A stretch of DNA of 64,000 nt from Peptoniphilus_A olsenii (GTDB taxonomy: Bacteria; Bacillota; Clostridia; Tissierellales; Peptoniphilaceae), in contig NZ_JBEPMA010000010.1 in the NCBI RefSeq assembly GCF_040545475.1, positions 5,352 through 69,351 of the forward strand, in the 5' to 3' direction. The notes beneath the pieces were generated by a model, which saw only the letters and a list, made by a program, of their open reading frames with translations, did no database searches and was not told the origin of the DNA. Shown piece by piece: positions 18,216-27,788 of the stretch. The position numbers and the translations under genes are program-made. How positions within the stretch are numbered: the first letter of the stretch is position 1; each line of letters starts with the position of its first letter.

Positions 18216-18947
18216 ATGAAAAATGGTTTAAAAATATTTAGTATAATTGCTATTTTGGTAGTTTTATTTATCATGAATAGCTTTGTGGGTAATCCTATCT
18301 CTAAAGAATTGGTTAGAAATTCTGCCGATAAATATTTAGATAAAAATTATAGTGATATTAACTTTGAAAAATCAGAAGTAGTATATAATTTCGTAAATCG
18401 GACTTACACAGTTTTTGTTCAAGATAAAAAAAGTATCGACAATAAATTTGAAATAGGATTTGATTCACTAGGAAGATTGAAATACGATACATCGAGCGAT
18501 ATTTTATTTAATACTTTTATAAGATATGAAGAATTTATAAAAAAATATGGAAAGCAGATTGAAAACAGAGAAAATACCAATTACGAAATAAACTTGTCCA
18601 TCGCAGATGAAGATTATCACAATAAAATAAAATTAAATGATGAAATAAATATAGATAAATTTCCTTTCAATGTAGATGCAAATATATATGCCTTTGCCGA
18701 AGAACCTAGTTATGATTTAGCCTTAGCGAACCTAAAAAATTTGATGAATATTTTAGACAAAGAACCATTAAATATAAATAATTACTCAATAATATTAGTT
18801 CCTGAAAAAGATAGAGCTAAGAATAACGAAGCACAAAGTTGGGCCAATGCACTAACTATATTTGATATCCCATCCGATTTTATGAAAAAAAGTAGTGTAG
18901 AAGATTTAAAAAAGCATCAAGAAAAGATGCATAATGCTAAAATATAA
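18216..18947 (+). CDS. Single-pass membrane protein, YfjL-like
   Basis: 243 residues. An N-terminal membrane helix (LKIFSIIAILVVLFIMNSF) is followed by GNPISKELVRNSADKYLDKN, a pattern I associate with the poorly characterised YfjL-like family of Firmicutes. The remainder is predicted to be extracytoplasmic. The function is unknown. The ribosome binding site (GATAGGG) is weak. It follows the CPBP protease gene by 20 bp, so may belong to the same transcript. Confidence 0.5.
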   Translation: MKNGLKIFSIIAILVVLFIMNSFVGNPISKELVRNSADKYLDKNYSDINFEKSEVVYNFVNRTYTVFVQDKKSIDNKFEIGFDSLGRLKYDTSSDILFNTFIRYEEFIKKYGKQIENRENTNYEINLSIADEDYHNKIKLNDEINIDKFPFNVDANIYAFAEEPSYDLALANLKNLMNILDKEPLNINNYSIILVPEKDRAKNNEAQSWANALTIFDIPSDFMKKSSVEDLKKHQEKMHNAKI

Positions 18948-18993
18948 ATGCTTCGGAGTATTATTTGAATAGAGGTAGGAAAAGAGGTTAAAT

Positions 18994-19512
18994 ATGAAAA
19001 TCACAAAAATAGCACAACATGAAACAATTACTCATCCACTCATGCCACTTTATAACCATAATTCAAAAGTACTAATACTGGGTTCATTTCCATCAATTAA
19101 AACAAGAGAATATGGATTTTTCTATGGGCATCCTCAAAATAGATTTTGGAAATTAATGGAAATATTATTTGATGGAAAACTCAGTCGGGATATTGATGAA
19201 AGAAGAGAGTTTTTGTTAAAACACAAGATAGCAATATATGATTCAATATATAAATGCGATATTATTGGTTCAAGTGATGCAAGTATTCAAAATGTGGTGC
19301 CATCAGATTTATCAAAAATATTTAAAAGTGCAAATATAGAAGAAGTGTTTTGCAATGGAAACACTGCATATAAATATTATAAAAAATACCACAGTAAAAA
19401 ATTTAATCTAGAAGCCGTAAAGCTACCATCCACGAGCCCTGCAAATGCAAGATACAGATTAGAAGATTTGGCACGTGAATGGAAAGTTATATTGAAGTAT
19501 TTGGAAAATTAG
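18994..19512 (+). CDS. DNA-deoxyinosine glycosylase, uracil-DNA-glycosylase superfamily
   Basis: 172-residue base-excision repair enzyme. Motif 1 reads LILGSFPSIKTREYGFFYGHPQNRFW, given here in two parts as LILGSFPSIKTRE and FYGHPQNRFW; motif 2 is LPSTSPANARY. This pattern is typical of the hypoxanthine-DNA glycosylase family 6, which removes deaminated adenine. Asn in the GHPQN segment is the expected catalytic residue by family knowledge. GAGGT precedes the ATG. It converges on the LysR gene with 41 bp between. Confidence 0.85.
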   Translation: MKITKIAQHETITHPLMPLYNHNSKVLILGSFPSIKTREYGFFYGHPQNRFWKLMEILFDGKLSRDIDERREFLLKHKIAIYDSIYKCDIIGSSDASIQNVVPSDLSKIFKSANIEEVFCNGNTAYKYYKKYHSKKFNLEAVKLPSTSPANARYRLEDLAREWKVILKYLEN

Positions 19513-19553
19513 TAGTTAGTATTAAAAAATAGTGTATATAAAAATAAGCTTTT

Positions 19554-20471
19554 TTATTTTTTTAAATAATTTTTTGTTATATTTATAAATTCTTTATATG
19601 CATCATTGAGAGCTGCTTCTTTTAAATAGGAGATGACAAATTTATCGCTCCTTCTCTTCTTGCCGATTGATAGAAAAACTAATTTTTTATCATCGATATC
19701 TATAAAATTATTGCCGATTTCATATGAAAATGCTATACCTTCTCCTATAGAAGCTAAACTTAATCTCGTTTCCATGTTTTTAATAACCATGGTTTTGGGC
19801 TTTATATTATACTCCTCGAAGTAAATATTTGCTAAGCTTCCAAGTTTAGCTTTATAAGGGTTACTAATAAAAAATATTTCGTCTTTCAATAAGGTTAAAT
19901 CGATCCAAGGAAATTTAAATTCTTTTTTGTCTTCTACATAATTAATGTATTTGGAATTGGCTGCTATGCCAATGACTACCTCTTCTTCCTGTATTATTTC
20001 ATAATTCAAATCAGTATTAAAATTGTCAGTTATATAAATTCCTATTTTAGACTCTTTATTAAGAATAGAATTTTCAATTTCGTTAATGCCTTGTTCGTTT
20101 ATTTCTAGGTCAAAATCAGGGAATTTTTTTCTGAATTCTGGTAATACAATAGGCAATATATATAAGTCGCGAGTAGGTGTTATAGAAATTGTTAGCGAAC
20201 CTTTATGTAAATTATTAATTTCGTCAAGTTCATATTTATAATTCTTTTCAATTTTAAGTATATCTTTACCAGCATTTATTATTAAATCTCCAGAAACTGT
20301 TGGTACTAATTTTCCATTACTTCTTTCGAATATTTTTATTCCATACTCTTCCTCTATCTTAATAATCGCCTTAGATAAAGCGGGCTGAGTTATAAATAAA
20401 GATTGAGCAGCTTTAGAAATATTTCCATATTCTGCTGTTGCAATTAGATATTCGTAATATTTTGAATCCAT
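19554..20471 (-). CDS. LysR-family transcriptional regulator, divergent from a YfcC transporter gene
   Basis: 305 residues: a winged helix-turn-helix in about 1-60 (ATAEYGNISKAAQSLFITQP then ALSKAIIKIEEEYGIKIFER) and a periplasmic-binding-fold effector domain after residue 90. It lies head to head with the transporter-amidohydrolase operon and only 120 bp separates the starts, the usual arrangement of a LysR activator with its target. The ligand is probably the transported or hydrolysed compound. Start ATG follows AAAGGAGATAC. Confidence 0.9.
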   Translation of the reverse strand: MDSKYYEYLIATAEYGNISKAAQSLFITQPALSKAIIKIEEEYGIKIFERSNGKLVPTVSGDLIINAGKDILKIEKNYKYELDEINNLHKGSLTISITPTRDLYILPIVLPEFRKKFPDFDLEINEQGINEIENSILNKESKIGIYITDNFNTDLNYEIIQEEEVVIGIAANSKYINYVEDKKEFKFPWIDLTLLKDEIFFISNPYKAKLGSLANIYFEEYNIKPKTMVIKNMETRLSLASIGEGIAFSYEIGNNFIDIDDKKLVFLSIGKKRRSDKFVISYLKEAALNDAYKEFINITKNYLKK

Positions 20472-20534
20472 TATAAAAGTATCTCCTTTTTCTTATTATA
20501 ACATATTATCATATTATTTATAACTAATATGAAT

Positions 20535-20563
20535 TTTACTAATACTATTAATGATGTTATACT
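20535..20563 (+). promoter_or_regulatory. Promoter of the first YfcC-M20 operon
   Basis: TTTACT (20535-20540) and TATACT (20558-20563) are 17 bp apart, in the gap between the divergent LysR gene and the transporter gene. This promoter also rules out the longer transporter start at 20529. Confidence 0.6.
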
Positions 20564-20591
20564 TTATCTAAATAAAGGAGGAAAACTAAAA

Positions 20592-21995
20592 ATGAAAGAA
20601 AACGTTAGCGGAAAAGGAATTAAAAAAATGCCACATACCTTAGTTATTCTGATGTTAATAATTTTAGTGGCTGTTGTGTTGAGTTGGGTTATACCATCGG
20701 GCGAATATGTCAGAGTAGAAAACGATTTAGGAATAGAAGTTATTGATCCAAGTAGTTTTCATTACATAGATAAAATTCGCGTGAATCCTTTAAATATATT
20801 CACAATAGCTATCGAAGGTTTCGAAAAAAGTGCAGTTTTAATTTGTGTTATATTATTTTCGGGGGCAGCTTTTAATATAATTACCAAAAGTGGTGCTTTG
20901 CAATCATTAATAGGTATGGTATCCCGTAAAACAAGAGATAAAGAATATTATTTTATATCAATATTAACATTAATTTTTGGTTTGATTTGTACGACTCAAG
21001 GTGTAAATACTTTCATAGGTTTTGCACCTATAATGGTCATGATTTCGTTGGCTTTGGGATATGATTCAATAGTAGGAGCTTCGATTATACTTCTGGGCGG
21101 AGCTGTGGGTTTTTCTACTGGAACATTAAATGTTAATACTACTATTGTTGCTCAAGAGATAGCTGGTCTAGCTCCGTATTCTGGTTTGGGTTATAGAGTA
21201 TTTAGCTTTATTTTATATTATATAGTGACAAACTTTCTCTTGATAAAGTATGCTAAAAAAATAAAACAAAATCCGGAACTCAGTCCTATGTATGAAATAG
21301 ATAAAAAGAGAGATATTAATTCAGAAGATAATAAAGATTTTAACGAATCAATGAATACTAGAAAATGGATGGTAATTATATCTTTGTTTGCAGCTTTATT
21401 TATTATTGTTTATGGTGGAATTAAGTTGGATTGGAAGATGAATAATACTGCAGCAGTATTTATTTGGTTAGCTGTCTTAGCAGGACTAATTGCTGGTTTT
21501 ACTCCTTCAGAGATAGCAAAATATTTTGTTGAAGGCGCTAAAAAAATGATAGGTGCTGCACTTATTATCGGATTTGCTAGAACAGTATCTGGGGTTCTAG
21601 ATGAAGGCAAAATTATGGATACTGCTATATTTGCTATGACTAATGCTATTAATATGTTTCCACATATAATCAAGGCACCTTTGATGTTTATAGTTAACAT
21701 TATTGTAAATATGTTTATAACTTCAGGTTCAGGACAAGCTGCTGCTGTAATGCCAATTTTTGCTCCATTAGCAGATACAATTGGAATTACGAGACAGACT
21801 GCGGTATTGGCATATAATTTTGGAGATGGATTTTGTAATTATATTTTACCAACATCAACCGCTTTGATGGGTATATTAGGGGCTACAGATATTCCTTATG
21901 ATAAATGGATGGTATTTATGGGAAAAATATTTGGTGTTTGGATTGCTTTAGGATCATTGATAATGATAGGGACAAATTTTTTCAATTATATATAA
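20592..21995 (+). CDS. YfcC-family membrane transporter (DcuC/AbgT-like superfamily)
   Basis: 467 residues with about 12 membrane segments. The opening LVILMLIILVAVVLSWVIPSG then EYVR and the repeat DPSSFHYI are characteristic of YfcC-type carriers of the C4-dicarboxylate-carrier/basic amino acid antiporter group. Two re-entrant-like segments, ITSGSGQAAAVMPIF and a matching stretch in the first half, suggest ion-coupled transport. The substrate is probably a peptide or acylated amino acid, because the next gene is an M20 amidohydrolase. The ATG at 20592 has AAAGGAGG upstream. Confidence 0.85.
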   Translation: MKENVSGKGIKKMPHTLVILMLIILVAVVLSWVIPSGEYVRVENDLGIEVIDPSSFHYIDKIRVNPLNIFTIAIEGFEKSAVLICVILFSGAAFNIITKSGALQSLIGMVSRKTRDKEYYFISILTLIFGLICTTQGVNTFIGFAPIMVMISLALGYDSIVGASIILLGGAVGFSTGTLNVNTTIVAQEIAGLAPYSGLGYRVFSFILYYIVTNFLLIKYAKKIKQNPELSPMYEIDKKRDINSEDNKDFNESMNTRKWMVIISLFAALFIIVYGGIKLDWKMNNTAAVFIWLAVLAGLIAGFTPSEIAKYFVEGAKKMIGAALIIGFARTVSGVLDEGKIMDTAIFAMTNAINMFPHIIKAPLMFIVNIIVNMFITSGSGQAAAVMPIFAPLADTIGITRQTAVLAYNFGDGFCNYILPTSTALMGILGATDIPYDKWMVFMGKIFGVWIALGSLIMIGTNFFNYI

Positions 21996-22007
21996 AAGGA
22001 GATTTAT

Positions 22008-23165
22008 TTGAAAGAGAAGTTATTTAAAGATATTGAAAAACAAAAAGATACATTAGTCAAAATGTCTGATGAAATTTTTGATAATCCAGAACTTGCATTT
22101 GAAGAAAATTTTTCTTCAAAAATTCTAGAGGATTATCTTGAACACAATGGTTTTTATGTCGAACGTGGATTGGGGAATTTGAAAACTGCCTTTAGAGCAA
22201 TATATAGAAGCAATGAAGATAGTGAAATAAATATTGGTCTTTTGTGTGAGTATGATGCTTTACCAATGGGGCACGGATGTGGTCACCAATTGCAAGGTCC
22301 ATCTATTGTTGGAGCTGCTGTTGCTCTTAGGAAATTAGAATTACCCTTCAATTTAATTGTTTATGGAACTCCAGCAGAAGAAGGCGGTGGGGGCAAGATA
22401 AAAATGCTGGAACAAAACTTTATGAAAGAATTAGATATTGCTTTAATGATGCATGGAGGGCCAGCTACTCAAGTTGACGTTAAATCCATGGCAATGTCTA
22501 CACATAAAGTTGTATTTAAAGGTAAAAGTTCACATTCAGCATTAAAACCCGAAGATGGACGTTCTGCTTTAGATGCATTGATGTTGGCATTCCAAGGTAT
22601 TGAATTTCTTAGGGAACATGTTAAAGAAGATACAAGAATGCATTATACTATAAGCGAATTACCAGGTCCACCAAATGTTGTTCCAAGTAGAGCTGTTGGA
22701 GAATTTTCTTTGCGAAGCTATAATTCTAAATATTTGAATGAAATAGTCGCTCGTTTTGAAAAAATTGTAAATGGTGCTGCTTTAATGACAGAAACAAATG
22801 TAGAAGTTAAAAATGTAAAAAGGCTTGAAAGTAAAGTTCCCGTGCATTCCTTAAATGAATTATTAATAAATAATGCTAAATTAATAAATGCTCCTAATCT
22901 TAAAGAAGCTAGAGAAAAAACAGGTTCTACAGATTTTGGAAATGTAACTTATATTATTCCGGGAGCTTGTATTAGGGTACAATTTGTTCCTGATGGAACA
23001 ACTTCACATTCAGATGTATTTTTAGAATATGGTAAGACTAAAGAAGCTCATGAATGTATAATAAATTCAGCAAAGATATTGGCAGCTACTGTTTTTGATT
23101 TAACTAATCTTGAAAGAATAAAAGAAATAAAAAAAGAATTTGAAAATTACAAAGATAGAATGTAA
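22008..23165 (+). CDS. M20-family amidohydrolase
   Basis: 385-residue metallopeptidase/amidohydrolase, clearly related to the AbgA/AbgB and N-acyl amino acid hydrolase group. Metal-site segments are MGHGCGHQLQG, PAEEGGGG, MMHGGP and the C-terminal GTTSHSD; KSSHSALKPEDGRSALDA starts the dimerisation domain. It probably hydrolyses an amide imported by the preceding transporter. The start is TTG at 22008, supported by AAAGGAG 6 bp upstream, 12 bp after the transporter stop. Confidence 0.88.
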   Translation: MKEKLFKDIEKQKDTLVKMSDEIFDNPELAFEENFSSKILEDYLEHNGFYVERGLGNLKTAFRAIYRSNEDSEINIGLLCEYDALPMGHGCGHQLQGPSIVGAAVALRKLELPFNLIVYGTPAEEGGGGKIKMLEQNFMKELDIALMMHGGPATQVDVKSMAMSTHKVVFKGKSSHSALKPEDGRSALDALMLAFQGIEFLREHVKEDTRMHYTISELPGPPNVVPSRAVGEFSLRSYNSKYLNEIVARFEKIVNGAALMTETNVEVKNVKRLESKVPVHSLNELLINNAKLINAPNLKEAREKTGSTDFGNVTYIIPGACIRVQFVPDGTTSHSDVFLEYGKTKEAHECIINSAKILAATVFDLTNLERIKEIKKEFENYKDRM

Positions 23166-23193
23166 GAAAAAGTGCCGTTACAGGCACTTTTTC
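23166..23193 (+). terminator. Terminator of the YfcC-M20 operon
   Basis: GAAAAAGTGCC and GGCACTTTTTC form a perfect 11-bp stem around GTTACA, directly after the M20 stop codon. Confidence 0.9.
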
Positions 23194-23204
23194 TTGTTTC
23201 AAGT

Positions 23205-23233
23205 TAAACGGATTTGAAATATTAATGTATAAT
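23205..23233 (+). promoter_or_regulatory. Candidate promoter of the LysR-hydratase genes
   Basis: TATAAT (23228-23233) with a weak TTAAAC 18 bp upstream (about 23204-23209), between the upstream terminator and the LysR start at 23259. Confidence 0.4.
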
Positions 23234-23258
23234 ATATTATATGAATAGGAGGACCTAT

Positions 23259-24176
23259 ATGTTTAATTATAAGGATTTTCTTTATATAAAAACTATAGCA
23301 GAAGAGAAATCTATTTCGAAAGCTGCTGCTAAACTTTATATCTCGCAACCTAGTTTATCTCAGACTATACAAAAAATTGAAGAGGGTCTTGGTACACAAA
23401 TTTTCAATCGTAGTTCTCAAGGTGTGAATTTGACTTTTGCAGGTGAGAAGTATTATGAAACTGCACTAAAGGTCTTATCTATATATAATGATTTTACTAA
23501 TGATATTTCATATATTAATAATCTTCAAAAGGGAACTATACATGTGGGTGCTACTACTTTTTTAGGTACAATGATTTTCCCTGAGGTAATAATTGATTTC
23601 AACAGGAAATATCCTAATATTGAAATATATATAACTGAAGGAGATTCAAAATCTTTAGAGAAAAAAGTCGAGAACTTTGAGGTAGACCTTGCTCTTAGTC
23701 ATTATCATCCATTAAGAAGAAATTCTGCTATTGAATACAATGATTTGTATTGTGATAGATTTGTAGTGGTAACTGAAAAGAATAGTCCTGTTTCTAAATA
23801 TTCTAAGTTGAAAGATGATAAAAATTATTTAAGTTTAATTGATTTAAAGGATGAAGAATTTATTTTACTTAGAAAAGATAGAGGAATACGTCGTATTTGT
23901 GACATTATATTTGATGAAGCAAAGTTTGAACCTAAAATAAAATTAACAACGACTAATTTTGAAACTGCTAAGCGACTGGCTATCAGGGGTTATGGAATTA
24001 CGATCATGCCACATTATTATCTTAAAATTTTTAATGAAGATATAGATTATGATTATTATTTTATTGATTCTGAAGAAGCTTATTGGATACGATGTCTGTG
24101 TGCTAATCCAAATATGTATAAGTCCAAAATTACTTTAGAATTTATTAAGACTGTAGAGAAGTTTTTTAAAGAATAA
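23259..24176 (+). CDS. LysR-family transcriptional regulator
   Basis: 305 residues. The DNA-binding domain occupies residues 1-60 (EKSISKAAAKLYISQPSLSQ then TIQKIEEGLGTQIFNR), followed by a LysR effector domain. I start it at ATG 23259, which has AGGAGG six bases upstream; an in-frame ATG at 23241 would place that site inside the gene. It is followed 25 bp later by the hydratase gene on the same strand, so it may regulate its own operon. Confidence 0.9.
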   Translation: MFNYKDFLYIKTIAEEKSISKAAAKLYISQPSLSQTIQKIEEGLGTQIFNRSSQGVNLTFAGEKYYETALKVLSIYNDFTNDISYINNLQKGTIHVGATTFLGTMIFPEVIIDFNRKYPNIEIYITEGDSKSLEKKVENFEVDLALSHYHPLRRNSAIEYNDLYCDRFVVVTEKNSPVSKYSKLKDDKNYLSLIDLKDEEFILLRKDRGIRRICDIIFDEAKFEPKIKLTTTNFETAKRLAIRGYGITIMPHYYLKIFNEDIDYDYYFIDSEEAYWIRCLCANPNMYKSKITLEFIKTVEKFFKE

Positions 24177-24201
24177 TTTTATTTTAGGAAGGAAATTTGT
24201 A

Positions 24202-26406
24202 ATGAATATATATCCGGAACATAAAATTGTAAATGAGAAATATGAAATAGAAGAGTTTAATGGTGATACAAGTTTAATTTGCAATACTTTATCTTATAAT
24301 ATTTTGCAAAAACACAATAAATCTGATTCTGATATAGATTTAAAAATAAGTTTTGATAGTTTGACATCGCATGATATTACCAGTGTTAATATTATACAAA
24401 CTGCTAAAGCTATAGGACTTAAAAAATTTGAAATACCCTATGTATTTACAAATTGTCACAACAGCTTATGTACAGTAGGTGGGACTATAAATGAAGATGA
24501 TCATGCTTTTGTTTATTCTGCCGCAAAAAAATACGGGGGAATATATGTGCCTGCTAATTTAGCTGTTATTCATTCGTATAATCGCGATATGATGACTAAA
24601 ATTGGAGCAATGATTTTAGGTTCGGATTCTCATACTAGATATGGAGCATTGGGGACAATGGGTATTGGTGAAGGTGGAGGTGAATTAGTAAAACAGTTAA
24701 TCGGCGGTACTTATAATATTAAATTACCTCAAACTGTAGCTATAATATTAAAGGGGAAACCAAAAAATTTTGTGGGACCTCATGATGTGAGCCTAGCTCT
24801 AATAAAAGAAGTTTTTGATAGCAATATTGTAAAAAACAGAGTGTTAGAGTTTATGGGTGATGGAATTTCTAATTTATCTATTGATTTTAGAAATAGTATT
24901 GATACAATGACAACGGAAATGGCGTCTTTATCTACTATTTGGGAAACTGACAATAAAGTGAAAGACTTTTATAAGTCATTTGATAGAGAATGCGATTTTA
25001 AAGAGTTAAAGTTAAAAAATAGAGCATTGTATAGTGCGGTGATAGAAATAAATTTAGGTGAGATAGAGCCAATGATAGCTTTACCTTTTCATCCTAAAAA
25101 TGCCTATACAATAAAAGAAGTTAAAGCAAATCCTGCGAAAATTTTTTCAAAAATTGATAAGAATATTGAAAAGTTTTATCCTAATTCAATATATAAATTA
25201 TCTGATAAAATATATAGAGGAGATGTATATGTTGATCAGGCCCTTATAGTTGGATGTGCTGGAGGGACTTGTGAGAATATATATAATGCTCGACAAATCT
25301 TAAAAAATAAAAATATAGGAAATGCAAAATTTAATATGTCCGTATATCCTCAGTCTGTGCCTTCATATTTGTCTTTGTCAAAAAATGGGATTATTGATGA
25401 TTTAGTAAGAGCTGGAGTTTTGATTAAACCATCATTTTGTGGGCCTTGTTTTGGAGCGGGCGATACTCCAGCAAGTGGAGAGTTTTCAGTTAGAAATGCA
25501 ACACGCAATTTTCCTTATCGAGAAGGTTCTATTCCTTCTGAAAACCAAGCTTCTTTTGTAGCGCTTATGGATGCAAAATCGATTGCAGCTACAGCTTTAA
25601 ATAAAGGTAGGCTAACAGGAGCTGATGAATTAGAGGAATATCAATTTAGGCAAATTAAATTTGAATATGATAAAAGTATTTATAAAAACAGAGTTACTGA
25701 TTGTTTCAAAAGAGCATCACAAAATGAGAATCTAATTTTAGGACCTAATATCAAATCGTGGTCTAATTTTTGTAGTCTTAAATCAAATTTACTATTAAAA
25801 GTGTGCTCTATAATTTTTGATGAGGTTACAACTACAGACGAACTCATACCATCAGGCGAAACTGCATCATATAGGTCAAATCCTTTTAAGTTAGCAGAAT
25901 ATACCCTATCCAAGAAAGATCCATTTTATGTAAAAAGAGCATTAGAAGTGAAAAACTTAGCTAAAAAAAATACAGATATATTAAAAAATATTCTATCTAA
26001 TTACAATTTAGATAAAGATGATTTAAGTATTGGTTCTACAATTTTTGCTAAAAGACCAGGTGATGGTTCGGCAAGAGAACAGGCTGCTTCTTCGCAAAAA
26101 ATACTAGGAGGATGGGCTAATATTGCCATCGATTACGCTACTAAAAGATATAGAACTAATTTAATAAATTGGGGGTTATTGCCTTTTAGGGTAGATGCAG
26201 AAGACTTCAAAGAATTTAGTATAGGAGATTATATATTAGTCGAGGATATTCTTAAAAGTTTAGTTGCACAAAAAACTAAGATAGTTGCCAAGAATTTAAC
26301 TAATGATAAAGAATTTTATTTATATTTAGATAAGTTATCTAGAGATGAGACTAATATTATAATTAGTGGAGGGCTAATAAATTACTATAAAAATAAAAAA
26401 TTATAA
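24202..26406 (+). CDS. Aconitase-superfamily hydratase (YbhJ-like)
   Basis: 734 residues. Aconitase-type landmarks are GSDSHTRYGALGTMGIGEGG near residue 140, cluster-ligand candidates C352 or C357 (GCAGGTCEN) and C413-x2-C416 (SFCGPCFG), and SENQASFVALMDAKS. The C-terminal swivel domain carries GDGSAREQAASSQ, the aconitase GSSREHAA-like motif. The overall layout matches the uncharacterised YbhJ group rather than true aconitase or isopropylmalate dehydratase. It presumably binds [4Fe-4S] and interconverts a hydroxy acid by dehydration. Preceded by a LysR gene that may control it; AGGAAGG lies upstream of the ATG. Confidence 0.75.
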   Translation: MNIYPEHKIVNEKYEIEEFNGDTSLICNTLSYNILQKHNKSDSDIDLKISFDSLTSHDITSVNIIQTAKAIGLKKFEIPYVFTNCHNSLCTVGGTINEDDHAFVYSAAKKYGGIYVPANLAVIHSYNRDMMTKIGAMILGSDSHTRYGALGTMGIGEGGGELVKQLIGGTYNIKLPQTVAIILKGKPKNFVGPHDVSLALIKEVFDSNIVKNRVLEFMGDGISNLSIDFRNSIDTMTTEMASLSTIWETDNKVKDFYKSFDRECDFKELKLKNRALYSAVIEINLGEIEPMIALPFHPKNAYTIKEVKANPAKIFSKIDKNIEKFYPNSIYKLSDKIYRGDVYVDQALIVGCAGGTCENIYNARQILKNKNIGNAKFNMSVYPQSVPSYLSLSKNGIIDDLVRAGVLIKPSFCGPCFGAGDTPASGEFSVRNATRNFPYREGSIPSENQASFVALMDAKSIAATALNKGRLTGADELEEYQFRQIKFEYDKSIYKNRVTDCFKRASQNENLILGPNIKSWSNFCSLKSNLLLKVCSIIFDEVTTTDELIPSGETASYRSNPFKLAEYTLSKKDPFYVKRALEVKNLAKKNTDILKNILSNYNLDKDDLSIGSTIFAKRPGDGSAREQAASSQKILGGWANIAIDYATKRYRTNLINWGLLPFRVDAEDFKEFSIGDYILVEDILKSLVAQKTKIVAKNLTNDKEFYLYLDKLSRDETNIIISGGLINYYKNKKL

Positions 26407-26470
26407 GCATAATTTAATTAAAATTTTTATAAATATTAATTAGTCAAATTCAGATGAAATGTTATAATTT

Positions 26471-27064
26471 TTAAAAAACAACAAAACCTAACACACATGA
26501 TAAAATTCCAAGACCTACGCCTGTCATCATATCGATAATTACATGTTGTTTTGTAAATAATGTTGAAATTATTATACCTATGGATAAGAGTGAATATATT
26601 ATTTTTAGTTCCACTGGCAATGTTTTGCTGAGGTTTGCGAATATAAAAATTATTGTCGAAAGCGAGCAATGAAGGCTTGGCATGCAGTTTAATCCTTTAT
26701 AACTAAATTTATATATTATTTTTAACATCCATCCACCGAAATATTTGTCTAAGTCTTTTGGTCTTATAAATGTTGTGGGATATATTATATAAATCAAGAT
26801 GCTTATTAATACATCTATAATCCATGTTGCCATATATATTTTGTATAAATCGACAGATGATTTGAATAGACTTATCGGAAAGATTGCTATTATCGGAAAC
26901 CACATAATATATATCAAAGTGAAAAGTGTAATTAATGGAATTTTTTCATCTAAGGGTATGTTTATATATTTTGGGTTTTTTTGAAATATTTCGCAACCAA
27001 AGTAAAGTACAATTTGTATTAAAATCATTATAATTTGGTATTTTACCACATCTGAGGTATTCAT
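26471..27064 (-). CDS. PAP2-family phosphatase, integral membrane
   Basis: 197 residues with about six membrane segments. The PAP2 motifs are present as CMPSLHC (PSxH) and TKQHVIIDMMTG (HxxxD), the two histidines being catalytic and the aspartate supporting. Relatives dephosphorylate undecaprenyl diphosphate or phosphatidic acid; this short protein resembles the inositolphosphotransferase-like subgroup. AAGGAG precedes the ATG. It stands alone on its strand. Confidence 0.85.
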   Translation of the reverse strand: MNTSDVVKYQIIMILIQIVLYFGCEIFQKNPKYINIPLDEKIPLITLFTLIYIMWFPIIAIFPISLFKSSVDLYKIYMATWIIDVLISILIYIIYPTTFIRPKDLDKYFGGWMLKIIYKFSYKGLNCMPSLHCSLSTIIFIFANLSKTLPVELKIIYSLLSIGIIISTLFTKQHVIIDMMTGVGLGILSCVLGFVVF

Positions 27065-27185
27065 TTTTGCTCCTTATTTTATCAATATTGATTATAGGAT
27101 AGCAATATTTTTAATATTTATTAAGATATTAAAATTTGTATATGGATTATTTTGTTTGCATCTATTGAGGACAAATATAAAAATT

Positions 27186-27206
27186 AATTTTGCCATTAGC
27201 AAAATT
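27186..27206. other. Hairpin in the 298-bp gap between PAP2 and SdpI-like genes
   Basis: AATTTTGC and GCAAAATT form a perfect 8-bp stem around CATTA. It lies between divergent genes. On the minus strand it is followed by a T-rich stretch, so it might stop transcripts entering the PAP2 gene. I see nothing else convincing in this gap. Confidence 0.35.
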
Positions 27207-27362
27207 TTGGTGCTAGTTCATATAATAGATTTTACAAGAATTTTCATCTGTAATTTTAATTGAGATTTTACACTTTTATTTATTTAAATGTTATATGATA
27301 TAGATAATATTGGGTATTGATATATTTTTGTATTTCAAGATGTAATTTCAAGGGGGACAATA

Positions 27363-27740
27363 TTGAAATTTTGGGTTTTTATGTTCGTGATGCTATTAAT
27401 TGTACCTTTAAGTATGATTTTTGTTGGTAATTATTTTTATAACAAACCGCCTAAGTCTATCAGCAAGAGAACTGGTTATAGGACTAAGAGATCAATGAAG
27501 AGTAACGAAACTTGGCTTTTTGCAAATAAGTGTATGGGTAGATTGTGGAGAAAAGTTGGGTTATTACTTATATTGACTTTAATTCCAATGCTTTTTGTGA
27601 TAAATAAAAGTGAAGATTATATTGGCGTTGTGGGTGGGATAATTAGTATTTTGCAGGTAATTGCTATTGTGGGTACTATTATTCCCATAGAGAAAGCTTT
27701 AAAAGAAAACTTTGATGAAGAGGGAAATAAAAGAGTTTAG
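27363..27740 (+). CDS. SdpI-family membrane protein (candidate immunity protein)
   Basis: 125 residues with three or four membrane segments. GYRTKRSMKSNETWLFANK at about 36-54 is the SdpI C-terminal-domain signature (GxRTxxxxxSxExWxxAN). In Bacillus, SdpI protects against the SdpC toxin and signals to its repressor. The start is TTG at 27363 with AAGGGGGA just upstream; no ATG fits better. It lies 160 bp before a small secreted peptide and two permease-like proteins, so a role in immunity to that peptide is an attractive inference. Confidence 0.75.
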   Translation: MKFWVFMFVMLLIVPLSMIFVGNYFYNKPPKSISKRTGYRTKRSMKSNETWLFANKCMGRLWRKVGLLLILTLIPMLFVINKSEDYIGVVGGIISILQVIAIVGTIIPIEKALKENFDEEGNKRV

Positions 27741-27788
27741 ATGATATAAATTTTAGATAGCTGTTGTTTAAAAATCATATCATCTATT

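Noticed and set aside
19533..19562. A/T palindrome between the glycosylase and LysR genes as a terminator
   Set aside because: Almost no G or C pairs in the stem, so too weak to call.
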